A stretch of 21,028 nt of DNA, from assembly GCA_964584595.1 (NCBI GenBank), contig CAZPAM010000045.1, positions 1-21,028 on the forward strand, given 5' to 3'. Shown here in pieces: positions 14,065 through 21,028 of the stretch. The DNA is from Scalindua sp964584595. Lineage in GTDB: Bacteria > Planctomycetota > Brocadiia > Brocadiales > Scalinduaceae. Made by a program: the position numbers and the translations under genes. Each line of letters starts with the position of its first letter. Position 1 is the first letter of the stretch. The notes under the pieces were generated by a model, which saw only the letters and a program-made list of their open reading frames with translations, was not told the DNA's origin and ran no database searches.

Positions 14065-15114
14065 GTGTGGAAGCAAAAGTACAAAAATGGAAACAAGGGA
14101 TTTACGCTGATAGAGATGCTTGTAACGATTGGTATAGTCGCAGCGTTAGCAGGCATAGGAGTTGTAGCTATCAGCAAGATAAGGAATTCAAATCAGCAGG
14201 CAACGTGTGTAAGTAACCTGAGAGCGATATCTCAGGGCCTGCAATTGTACTATAATGACTATATGTCCTTCCCCGACGATGGTTACCCTGACGATGGCGA
14301 TGATCTCTACCCTCTTTCTACAGACCTTGCAGGTTACATAAATAATAAATCCACGTTTGTATGCCCTGAAGATAGCGATGCAACAAGTACAGGCAACTTT
14401 GCAAGTTATGACCCGTACTACGTGGCAAGAAAAGGTTCTTATGACACTGATGAACTTGCCATAGGCTGTCCACGCCACAGAGGAGGAAATAGTTCAACAA
14501 GCTCATTCTCCACGGGCGCCACAGAGATTACCAAGGTTGGCACAGTGCTGGCTAACGGACAGGAGATACCGCCTGATGGAACCACTACACAGAGAACTAT
14601 TAGCAGCGTAAATGACGTGATGACATTCGATGACGGGAGTACCGTTACAGTAACAAATGGTTCAGGGAGCTATGGCTGTATTCTTGTACAATCTGTTCGA
14701 CTGGCTGATGGTACCCTGTACAGTATAATAAAGGTACAGGATAATGGTACTATAGATGTTCAGGTTACGTCAGGATCTAAATTCGAGGTTGTTACACCGA
14801 GCGCAATCGTAGGCGTAAGAGGTACACAGTTTACGGTACAGACCAGTGCTAATGGCAGCGTAGCAGGTTACCGGTCAGATGTAATCCTTACCTCCGGGAT
14901 TGTAGTAGTAAAGGATCGCGAAACAGGTAAACCGACTACATTAAAGAGCGGTGGTACAACGTCTACGACCACAGGAGATACTCCAATGCATTCACACTAT
15001 CATACACATGCAGATGGTACAAGACACACACACGACCATCCACCCAAAAACCAGGCACATCATGGCAAGTCCAAAGCAGGTGAAGAAGATGACCAGGGAG
15101 AAGATGAACAGTAG
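14065..15114 (+). CDS. Type IV pilin-like protein fused to FecR-like domain with His-rich tail
   Basis: A 349-aa protein. GTG 14065 is 7 bases after AAGGAGG. N-terminus: KG12-FTLIEMLVTIGIVAALAGIG, a class III prepilin peptidase site with the conserved Glu at +5 and a hydrophobic assembly helix. A pseudopilin-like region follows (NLRAISQGLQLYYNDY, FVCPED, ELAIGCPRHRGG). Residues about 155-290 are FecR-like (VLANGQEI, GSKFEVVTPSAIVGVRGTQFTV, GIVVVKDRETG). A Thr-rich stretch leads to a tail with nine His between 309 and 333 and an acidic end. Membrane-tethered pilus or secretion pseudopilin roles fit the first part; FecR-like domains occur in surface and sensing proteins. The reading frame is continuous, so this is a real fusion. 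Metal binding by the His tail is inference. Confidence 0.88.
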   Translation: MWKQKYKNGNKGFTLIEMLVTIGIVAALAGIGVVAISKIRNSNQQATCVSNLRAISQGLQLYYNDYMSFPDDGYPDDGDDLYPLSTDLAGYINNKSTFVCPEDSDATSTGNFASYDPYYVARKGSYDTDELAIGCPRHRGGNSSTSSFSTGATEITKVGTVLANGQEIPPDGTTTQRTISSVNDVMTFDDGSTVTVTNGSGSYGCILVQSVRLADGTLYSIIKVQDNGTIDVQVTSGSKFEVVTPSAIVGVRGTQFTVQTSANGSVAGYRSDVILTSGIVVVKDRETGKPTTLKSGGTTSTTTGDTPMHSHYHTHADGTRHTHDHPPKNQAHHGKSKAGEEDDQGEDEQ

Positions 15115-15214
15115 TAAAATGGTAGTTATTGAGATATTAAAATGAATAAATGGATGGCAATAGAGTCAAATATTTATTTTCTAAATAAAGCCTCTTTTAA
15201 GTAAGGATTGCCTT

Positions 15215-15367
15215 ATGGGAGAAAAAGAGCAGCGACCCAGAGAAGATCGAAGGAAGATTGCGGAGCGCAGGGAATCTCACACCCTGGACTACAGACTACT
15301 AAACTTTGATACGCCGGATAAAAGGAGTGAGCCAAACAGGAGAAGTGGAAAAGAAAAGAAGGGTTAA
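15215..15367 (+). CDS. Small basic Arg/Lys-rich protein (50 aa)
   Basis: ATG 15215 follows AAGGA with a 7-base spacer. It reads MGEKEQRPREDRRKIAERRE, then LDYRLLNFDTPDKRSEP and ends NRRSGKEKKG. Repeated RR/KR pairs and the terminal NRRSGK resemble short DRRSGKDRR-type proteins found in c-di-GMP and surface gene clusters, though I cannot name a family. Its codon-like structure, ribosome site and position just before a cluster of terminators support it as a real gene, the last of the 10286-15367 group. Confidence 0.6.
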   Translation: MGEKEQRPREDRRKIAERRESHTLDYRLLNFDTPDKRSEPNRRSGKEKKG

Positions 15368-15418
15368 CTAATGAATCTGAACCAGTGATATCTCCGTGTA
15401 TGACCTTTGATTAATTTC

Positions 15419-15522
15419 AAGGTGGATCCCCCTCCACCTTTTGCGGTCTGCAGGCATGAGAGCCTGCAGACTGTAGTATAGAGGCTTCTTCCTCCATTCA
15501 GGGAGAGGCCTTATTTTTTTTT
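15419..15522 (+). terminator. Terminator cluster between convergent genes
   Basis: Three stems follow in a row: AAGGTGGA 15419-15426 with TCCACCTT 15433-15440; 15444-15455 with 15462-15473 (12 bp with one G-T pair, loop ATGAGA); and an AGGC...GCCT stem (about 15482-15494 with 15501-15512, one bulge) followed by nine T at 15514-15522. The last is a strong plus-strand intrinsic terminator for the pilin-FecR/50-aa unit. The sigma-54 regulator converges from the other side. Confidence 0.8.
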
Positions 15523-15607
15523 AATATATTTCAATACGGTAAAGGTTGACGGGTGTGTAAGGAAATGATTCGGTTATGCCTGCAGGTAAAGCCTTCTAAT
15601 GGTTAGT

Positions 15608-17116
15608 TCAAGTTTGTTGAGCGTGTGACGTGCTATGTATTCCAAGTTTTCGTGCCTTTTCACGTAATTGTTTTCTGTCAACCTTGGAAAGTCTTGAGGC
15701 CGCGGAGATGTTTCCATTTGTCCTTTCGAGGATAGTCTGGAAATACCTTCTTTCAAATTCCTGCTTTGCCTCGGCGAACGGTACATCAGAAAGCCGTGTC
15801 TTACGAGGGCTCTTATGCAGTTTCTGGATGAGAGATGGTACGTCATTGAGTTCAACCAATGGCGGGCTGGCCAGGATGACGGCCTGTGTTACCATGTTCT
15901 CCAATTCTCTTACGTTGCCGGGCCAGGAGTAGCGTAAAAACTTTTCTATTACCTCAGATGAGAAACCCGCTAATTCCTTGGAGAATTCTACACTCGCCCT
16001 CTCCAGGAAATACTGGCTCAGCAGAAGAAGGTCTTCAATACGTTCTCTAAGGGGAGGTAGCATAATGCGAAACTGATTGAGACGATAGTAGAGATCTTCT
16101 CGGAATTCTCCTTTATGCACGCTATCTTCCAGTGTAACATTAGTGGCGGCAATTACTCGAATATCTGCATGCAGGGATTTTGATGACCCTACCCGCTTGA
16201 ATTCTCCCTCCTGCAGGACGCGGAGTAGTTTTACCTGAAATTGTGGTGACGTCTCACCTATTTCATCCAGAAAGAGTGTGCCGCCCTCGGCCTCTTCTAT
16301 CAACCCGTGCCTCTGCGCTGAGGCGCCGGTGAAGGCTCCCCTTTCGTGGCCGAAAAGTTCACTTTCAAGAAGTGTCTCCGTAAGGGCACCGCAGTTAACA
16401 GGTATAAATGGATGCTTGCTCCTGTCGCTCATGGTATGAATCGGATTGGCTATGAGCTCTTTTCCGGTTCCACTCTCTCCGGTAATTAGAACAGAGGAAT
16501 TGGTTTTCGATACCAGGCGCACAAGATCCAGGACCTCCTCAATATTTTTTGAATCGCCGACGATTTCCGGGAAGTCTTTCCGTTTTGTTGTGCGTTTCTT
16601 GACTGTAAACCTGTCCTGTTTCTTCAGCATATCCTTCATACCTGTAAGGACGTGTTCAGACTCCTTCTTAACTTTTTCCAACTCATGATTCTTCTTTGAC
16701 AGTTCCCGAACCTGTTCTTGTTCTCTTACGATACGTTCGATTTTTGCATGTAATTCATGAAGATTGCACGGTTTTGCAATCCAATCTGTTGCACCGGCTT
16801 TAACTGCCCCAAAAAAGTCGTAATCTTCGGAGTTGCCGGTACAAACTATTACTTCCAGTGTAGGATGTATCTCCTTCAACTCCTTTAAAAGATCAAGGCC
16901 ATTACAGTCAGGTAGACCGACATCCAGTAGTGCTATGTCATATATGTTTTGATCTATCTGGGACTTGGCTTCGCTCCCATCCTTGGCCATGTTGACCTGG
17001 TATCCATGGCCTTCCAGGTAGCTTGCAAACATGGAACGGATGTTATCATCATCATCAATTACGAGGATAAAACCCTTGTCCTTTAATATAGGTGTAGTGA
17101 TATTTTCTTGTATCAT
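15608..17116 (-). CDS. Sigma-54-dependent response regulator (NtrC type)
   Basis: A 502-aa three-domain activator. Receiver domain (14-130): acidic D21-D23, phosphoacceptor Asp65 in ALLDVGLPD, Thr93, Lys115. A charged coiled linker (about 130-175) leads to the AAA+ domain (about 185-410): Walker A GESGTGKE 213-220, the sigma-54 contact loop GAFTGA 260-265 intact, Walker B LFLDE 281-285, and the conserved RVGSSKSLHADIRVIAATN and YYRLNQF. The C-terminal Fis-type HTH (about 450-490) contains ISAASRLSKVDRKQLREKARKLGI. It should activate RNA polymerase-sigma-54 when phosphorylated. No histidine kinase is adjacent in the window. The two sigma-54-type promoters upstream of the repeat-protein genes are attractive targets, by inference. 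It converges on the pilin-FecR unit. Confidence 0.96.
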   Translation of the reverse strand: MIQENITTPILKDKGFILVIDDDDNIRSMFASYLEGHGYQVNMAKDGSEAKSQIDQNIYDIALLDVGLPDCNGLDLLKELKEIHPTLEVIVCTGNSEDYDFFGAVKAGATDWIAKPCNLHELHAKIERIVREQEQVRELSKKNHELEKVKKESEHVLTGMKDMLKKQDRFTVKKRTTKRKDFPEIVGDSKNIEEVLDLVRLVSKTNSSVLITGESGTGKELIANPIHTMSDRSKHPFIPVNCGALTETLLESELFGHERGAFTGASAQRHGLIEEAEGGTLFLDEIGETSPQFQVKLLRVLQEGEFKRVGSSKSLHADIRVIAATNVTLEDSVHKGEFREDLYYRLNQFRIMLPPLRERIEDLLLLSQYFLERASVEFSKELAGFSSEVIEKFLRYSWPGNVRELENMVTQAVILASPPLVELNDVPSLIQKLHKSPRKTRLSDVPFAEAKQEFERRYFQTILERTNGNISAASRLSKVDRKQLREKARKLGIHSTSHAQQT

Positions 17117-17433
17117 GATTTGTGGTCTTCATTAATGTAAATATAAAGAATCCACTGATATTATCGGCTCAAAGACTGAAAAGATTAATATTTCTTAATA
17201 TTTCGGCCGGTTTTTTATAGAGAGAAAGGGCTGTGCAAGTATAAATATCTTATGTACAAGGACTTGAGCCGTAAGCTAGAGCGAAAAAATATTTTTTATA
17301 TTACCAAATAGTATCACATATTTATAAAATAGAGATAAACAGTTACGTAATATTTCAACGCAAAGTCTCACAATCAAAGTGCCTAAAATGCCTAAAGTTT
17401 GAAGTGAACTAAAGTTGTGGTATGGAGAAATGC
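17117..17433. other. Divergent intergenic region
   Basis: About 317 bases between the regulator and the membrane SpeE-like gene. It is AT-rich, with a degenerate repeat near 17373-17420 (CCTAAAATG, CCTAAAGTTTG, AAGTGAACTAAAGTTGTGG) and a distant 8-bp inverted repeat (CGGCTCAA 17165, TTGAGCCG 17264). Promoters for both genes must lie here, but I could not place them convincingly. Confidence 0.5.
17381..17420. repeat. CTAAARTG-type degenerate repeat with the AAGTGAACTAAAGTT 15-mer
   Basis: AAGTGAACTAAAGTT at 17402-17416 is identical to 10762-10776. The following TAAAGTTGTGG also matches the complementary strand at 10792-10802. Tandem-like units CCTAAAATG and CCTAAAGTT precede it. Confidence 0.6.
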
Positions 17434-19803
17434 ATGATTTGTGAAAACAGGACGTGGTTGCTTGTTTTATTCTCAATGGTGTTCATCGGATGTTACGCAA
17501 CGATTGCGCAGGTGTTGATAATCCGGGAATTTATAGTGGTCTTCTTCGGTAACGAACTCTGTTTTGGAATAATTCTCGGTACCTGGCTTTTTGGTGTTGC
17601 ATCCGGTGCGGCAACAGGGGGTAGGATTGTAGACAGATTAAGAGAACACGTACCGGTATTTACGTTGGTACTGGTATTAATGTGTGTAATCCTGCCTCTG
17701 GAGTTAATCTTAATCAGGGTATTAAGGTATATCCTCGACGTGCCTGCAGGTCAGTACATTCCGATACTGTCATTACTTTTTTCCTCTATACTTATTATCA
17801 CACCATTCAGTTTTACTATTGGACTGGCATTTCCACTCGCATGTAAGGTGGTTCGGGGGTTTACGCGGGATTCAGCCGTGGACATTGGTTCTATGTATAT
17901 ACTTGAATCCGTTGGCAGTCTTATAGGTGGCTTATTATTTACGTTTGTTCTGGTCTCCAGGTTTCAACCGTTTGCGATAACACTTATCCTTGATTGTTTT
18001 ATGTTTTTAAATATCTTCTTGATACTTTTATTATTTAAAGAGAGATTCTTTAAGAAAGGGTACTCTTTTGCATGTCTGTTACTTTTCTTTGTTGCCTTTG
18101 TTTTACTGGTTTCGGGTACAGTTAATAAGATTGATAATTATTTTATAAACGCAAGATGGAACTCCTCGAATCCTGATATAAGGCTTTTAGAATCAATAGA
18201 CTCAAGGTATGAGAATATTGTAATTGGTGTCAGGGACGATCAATATAGTGTATTCGGAAATGGCCAGTATAACTTTGCCTTCCCCGATGATTATGAAAAT
18301 TCTCAAATAGCTCATCTGGTAATGACGCAACACCCGGCCCCTAAGCGGGTATTGCTGATAGGGGGAGGGATGGGCGGTTTAATCAGGGAAATGTTGAAGC
18401 ACTCAATTGATGAACTGCACTACATTGAACTGGACCCTGTTCTGATAGAATCAACGAGAAAATATCTGCCGCCGGATGAGCTAGAGGCCTTGTCGGATAA
18501 AAGGGTAAAGATATTTCATGTTGATGGGAGATATTTTGTTAAGAGAGCAGGGAAGGCGGATAAATACGATTTAATATTTGTAAATATTCCTGACCCGTCT
18601 ACGGCGCTTCTCAACAGGTTTTATACGTCAGAGTTTTTTCAGGAGGCGAATGATATCCTTGAGAAGGAGGGTGTTTTAGCGACAGGGGTATCGTCTGCAG
18701 TAAATTATCTCGGAGAAGAAGTGGGTAATTATGTAGGTTCTATTTACCAGACCATGCATAGTGTATTTCCGCACGTAATTGTTTCTCCGGGACAGACAAA
18801 TTATTTCTTCGCAAGCAATTCGTTTGATACTGCCACATTTGATATACAGGCATTGACTAAGCGTTATGTTGAACGTAGTATCCAATCCGAATATTTCTCT
18901 GAGCATGTATTCAATACTCTTTTGCCGGCGGGGAGGGTTAAATTTATTGCGGACGAGATTAAAAGCATAAAAAACCTCAGTGTGAATACGGATACAAAAC
19001 CCGTGACTTATTTCTTTAATCTCATGTTATGGGACAAGCTCACCGGCAGTCAACTGGGAAGTGTCCTTAAATTGTTTGAAAGAAGTCATCTGAAAATAAT
19101 TCTTATTCCCATCTTAGTATTCCTTGTCTGCAGGATAGTGTACGTTATTGTTTTCAGACGCAGCCTGGATGCTCAGCAGAGATTCAATAGCATAGCTGTT
19201 GTTGCAACAACCGGTTTTGCCGGGATGGCGCTTGAGATTATCCTGATATATGCATTTCAGAATATATATGGATATGTGTATGAAAAGATAGGGTTGATCA
19301 TTGCAGTGTTTATGTTCGGTCTGGCCATGGGAGGAGGCCTTAGTAACAGGATGATATTGCAGAGAACAACTGCCGGGGGAGAAGGGTTGCCCGGCAATGT
19401 CAGTGAGAGGAAGGAGAAGGAGTGGATAAAGATACTCATGGTTTTGGAGGCCTTTATTGTTGTCTATGCCTTTGTAATGCCTTTAGTCTTGAATCAGCTC
19501 TCTTTTCTGTTCTTTAATTCAGAATATCTGTTTATGGTTCTTGTAGTAATAACCGGTGTACTTACAGGTATCGAGTTCCCGATATCAAGTAAGCTCTATT
19601 TTCTGCGGAAAGGGAAGCTTGGCGCAACTGCCGGGATTATTGACAGCGCAGACCATACAGGTGCTTTTATTGGTGCTATACTTACGGGCGTGCTTTTTGT
19701 CCCCATATTTGGGATAACGGGGTCATGTATAATAATAGCAGGGCTGAATCTGATGAGCCTGTTATTTCTAATATACCATTTCTCTCAGAAGAGGCTGGTT
19801 TGA
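17434..19803 (+). CDS. Membrane-embedded spermidine-synthase-like (SpeE-fold) protein
   Basis: A 789-aa protein from ATG 17434 (MICENRTWLL), chosen because GGAG lies 6 bases upstream; an in-frame ATG at 17422 would add four residues but has no site. Order: about six N-terminal TM segments (starting with IAQVLIIREFIVVFFGNEL), a soluble Rossmann methyltransferase/aminopropyltransferase-like domain (about 255-500) with VLLIGGGMGGLIREML, HYIELDP and HVDGRYFV, and then about five or six more TM segments. The catalytic DSSDP motif of spermidine synthases reads VNIPDPSTALLNRFYT, so the key Asp is Asn. Genuine spermidine synthesis is therefore doubtful. Membrane SpeE-like proteins of this layout are known but poorly characterised. 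No operon partner is visible on either side. Confidence 0.88.
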   Translation: MICENRTWLLVLFSMVFIGCYATIAQVLIIREFIVVFFGNELCFGIILGTWLFGVASGAATGGRIVDRLREHVPVFTLVLVLMCVILPLELILIRVLRYILDVPAGQYIPILSLLFSSILIITPFSFTIGLAFPLACKVVRGFTRDSAVDIGSMYILESVGSLIGGLLFTFVLVSRFQPFAITLILDCFMFLNIFLILLLFKERFFKKGYSFACLLLFFVAFVLLVSGTVNKIDNYFINARWNSSNPDIRLLESIDSRYENIVIGVRDDQYSVFGNGQYNFAFPDDYENSQIAHLVMTQHPAPKRVLLIGGGMGGLIREMLKHSIDELHYIELDPVLIESTRKYLPPDELEALSDKRVKIFHVDGRYFVKRAGKADKYDLIFVNIPDPSTALLNRFYTSEFFQEANDILEKEGVLATGVSSAVNYLGEEVGNYVGSIYQTMHSVFPHVIVSPGQTNYFFASNSFDTATFDIQALTKRYVERSIQSEYFSEHVFNTLLPAGRVKFIADEIKSIKNLSVNTDTKPVTYFFNLMLWDKLTGSQLGSVLKLFERSHLKIILIPILVFLVCRIVYVIVFRRSLDAQQRFNSIAVVATTGFAGMALEIILIYAFQNIYGYVYEKIGLIIAVFMFGLAMGGGLSNRMILQRTTAGGEGLPGNVSERKEKEWIKILMVLEAFIVVYAFVMPLVLNQLSFLFFNSEYLFMVLVVITGVLTGIEFPISSKLYFLRKGKLGATAGIIDSADHTGAFIGAILTGVLFVPIFGITGSCIIIAGLNLMSLLFLIYHFSQKRLV

Positions 19804-19866
19804 AATTAACTATTACCGGTATTGAAGTTTTATTATAAAACAATATTCAAATCTGCCCAATCTGCT

Positions 19867-19892
19867 GTTTCGGTGCGTTCTCACACCGAAAC
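19867..19892. terminator. Hairpin after the SpeE-like gene
   Basis: GTTTCGGTG (19867-19875) pairs perfectly with CACCGAAAC (19884-19892) around an 8-base loop. There is no T run on either strand, so it is only a possible terminator between convergent genes. Confidence 0.45.
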
Positions 19893-20009
19893 TACTGTTG
19901 CCGTATAACCATCTTTTTGTCAGTCCATGGCTTCCCTGCCGATTCAATCATGATAATTAAACCTGAACGTTTTTGGTTCGAACTTCTCCTCTTGTTTCTT
20001 GTATAGGCG

Positions 20010-20396
20010 TTATATATCCTTACTTTTCAGGACAATGCCCATCAAGGAAACCATTCCGACTAATTCACCTTCTTCCATAACCGGCGCCCAGGACACATTG
20101 AAGTTTGTAAGAATGCGTGCGGCGTATATAATCGGCATGTTTACGTCAACCGTCAATACCGGCTTTGTCATAATCTCATAAGCGTGGACTTCGTCCAGTC
20201 TTTTCCCTGCTGCTATGACCTTGCGTGCAATGTCTCTTAGTGTTATCAGTCCATACACATCTTCATCATTCCTTGGCCTGACCAGTATAGTCTGGATGTT
20301 CTCATCCTTCATGGTACTCAAGGCATCTGATACCTTGGTTATCCCATGAATGTTTACAACATATGCATACATTACGTCTTTGACTCGTTGTACCAT
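20010..20396 (-). CDS. CBS-domain pair protein
   Basis: A 128-aa protein consisting of two CBS domains only (a Bateman module): residues 1-65 (VKDVMYAYVVNIHGITKVSDALSTM, YGLITLRDIARKVIA) and 70-128 (AYEIMTKPVLTVDVNMPIIYAARIL, WAPVMEEGELVGMVSLMGIVL). Such modules sense adenine nucleotides or other ligands and regulate a partner. ATG 20396 follows AAGGAG with a short A-rich spacer. It is encoded 26 bases after the PII-like gene, itself behind the DUF1538 gene. A regulatory role on the DUF1538 membrane protein is a reasonable inference from the cluster. Confidence 0.93.
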   Translation of the reverse strand: MVQRVKDVMYAYVVNIHGITKVSDALSTMKDENIQTILVRPRNDEDVYGLITLRDIARKVIAAGKRLDEVHAYEIMTKPVLTVDVNMPIIYAARILTNFNVSWAPVMEEGELVGMVSLMGIVLKSKDI

Positions 20397-20422
20397 TTTT
20401 TTCTCCTTATTTTTCTAATGTG

Positions 20423-20767
20423 TTAAATATATTTTTCCTGAGCTGCTTTTTCAAGTGCTTCCATCTGACTTTCTGTACCGATGACCCTGTCAACTGTCCA
20501 GGAGAAAGCCATGCCGCGCCCTTTTTCAAAATTACCCGCTTTGTAAATAGCGTCCAGGATAGTGTTGGCGTGGAAATCTTCTACGATGAACAATAGAACC
20601 TCCCGCTGCTGCTCCATTTGTAATCCAAAAAAGCTTTTTTGTTCGCGTATGCCTTCACCTCTGGCATTAAGGATTGTTACGCCCGTAGCGCCGGCATCTT
20701 TCGCCGAAGCGATAACCTTCTCCTGATGCTCCTGTTCTACCATTGCTATTATTACTTTAAAACGCAT
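20423..20767 (-). CDS. PII-like signalling protein (nitrogen regulatory PII superfamily)
   Basis: A 114-aa protein starting MRFKVIIAMVEQEHQEKVI at the ATG complementary to 20765-20767, directly after a GGAGGAAAAGTTT site. A longer frame upstream to 20869 would run into the DUF1538 3' end and lacks such a site. The ferredoxin-like PII fold is suggested by the strand-helix start, AKDAGATGVTILNARGEG before the T-loop position, the strand VLLFIVEDFHANTILDAIYKAG and GRGMAFSWTVDRVIG near the end. The T-loop differs from GlnB/GlnK (SFFGLQMEQQ) and has no uridylylation Tyr in the usual context, so it is a PII-like variant and not a canonical GlnB. It probably regulates the neighbouring DUF1538 protein. 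Confidence 0.88.
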   Translation of the reverse strand: MRFKVIIAMVEQEHQEKVIASAKDAGATGVTILNARGEGIREQKSFFGLQMEQQREVLLFIVEDFHANTILDAIYKAGNFEKGRGMAFSWTVDRVIGTESQMEALEKAAQEKYI

Positions 20768-20840
20768 AAACTTTTCCTCCAAAAAAGAATTTCTAAAATA
20801 AAGTTTTACAGAATAATAATATAAGAATATCATGTCTTCA

Positions 20841-21028
20841 TTAAGCTTTCCTCCTGCCTCTATTTGCAATCCGTTCTGCTATTATTGCATAACCAAGTAC
20901 CGTTATAATCGGGAACAGCGAGGCAAAGGCAATAAGTCCAAAGGCATCAACGATGACAGAACGTCCCGGGACATTAGATGCCAGCCCTATTCCAAGTGCG
21001 GCAACCAGTGGAACCGTAACGGTGGATG
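20841..21028 (-). CDS. DUF1538 family membrane protein, C-terminal end (cut by window edge)
   Basis: The frame runs off the right edge; the stop is at 20841-20843 on the minus strand. The visible 61 residues include TVTVPLVAALGIGLA, NVPGRSVIVDAFGLIAFASL, FPIITVLGYAIIAE and a basic end RIANRGRRKA. This matches the last membrane helices of DUF1538 proteins, predicted integral membrane transporters often found beside PII-like genes. The PII-like start is 73 bases downstream, indicating one transcription unit with the CBS gene. The N-terminal part cannot be assessed. Confidence 0.75.
   Translation of the reverse strand, partial: STVTVPLVAALGIGLASNVPGRSVIVDAFGLIAFASLFPIITVLGYAIIAERIANRGRRKA

Noticed and set aside
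17165..17271. Inverted repeat CGGCTCAA / TTGAGCCG in the divergent region
   Set aside because: Arms are only 8 bp and about 90 bases apart; easily due to chance and no second copy was seen.

Overview
The window looks like a chromosomal piece of a moderately AT-rich Gram-negative-type bacterium. It encodes a lipoprotein amidase, a type IV pilin-like protein, sigma-54 regulation and a DUF1538/PII-like/CBS cluster. Flavour is compatible with Planctomycetota (anammox-like) or with Nitrospirota/Deltaproteobacteria-like lineages, but no marker here settles the phylum. No tRNA, rRNA, CRISPR array or insertion sequence was seen.

Layout. 1-1290: 3' part of dnaK, interrupted by a run of 10 N, then a clear intrinsic terminator. 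1423-2538: flippase-like membrane protein (UPF0104/LPG synthase TM family), convergent with a minus-strand pair made of a PGRP-type amidase lipoprotein and a GlpG-like rhomboid protease (3904-2549). 3905-4571: non-coding, holding the first copy of a duplicated ~310-bp leader.

4572-10248 is the unusual part: a locally amplified family. Large, low-complexity Ala/Lys/Glu-rich proteins (515 aa, 547 aa and a 132-aa mini-version) alternate with short helical proteins that begin MFYM (103 aa, a truncated 78 aa, and 102 aa). An unrelated 88-aa protein precedes the 547-aa gene. The first and second blocks share a leader (4217-4524 and 7021-7330) that contains hairpins, a TATCA-N6-TGATA-like palindrome and a sigma-54-type promoter in identical spacing. 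Relics of duplication, including a remnant of the 5' end of a downstream gene, show how the array grew.

10286-15367 looks like a cyclic-di-GMP/surface module on the same strand: a four-repeat MshEN-like protein, a PilZ-like protein, a 127-aa protein that carries the same D-x-V-x-x-S motif as the large repeat proteins, two tandem HD-GYP proteins, a type IV pilin-like protein fused to a FecR-like domain and a His-rich tail, and a 50-aa basic protein. A strong terminator follows, and a sigma-54 response regulator reads towards it from the other strand (17116-15608).

17434-19803 encodes a membrane protein with a spermidine-synthase-like domain whose catalytic Asp is Asn. The right end, on the minus strand, is the tail of a DUF1538 transporter-like gene, a PII-like protein and a CBS-pair protein.

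Working hypothesis (inference): the sigma-54 response regulator and the c-di-GMP-linked proteins control or assemble the tandemly amplified repeat proteins, which may be secreted or surface/matrix components with the MFYM proteins as partners. The co-location, shared motif and shared sigma-54 leaders are visible in the sequence; the function is not.
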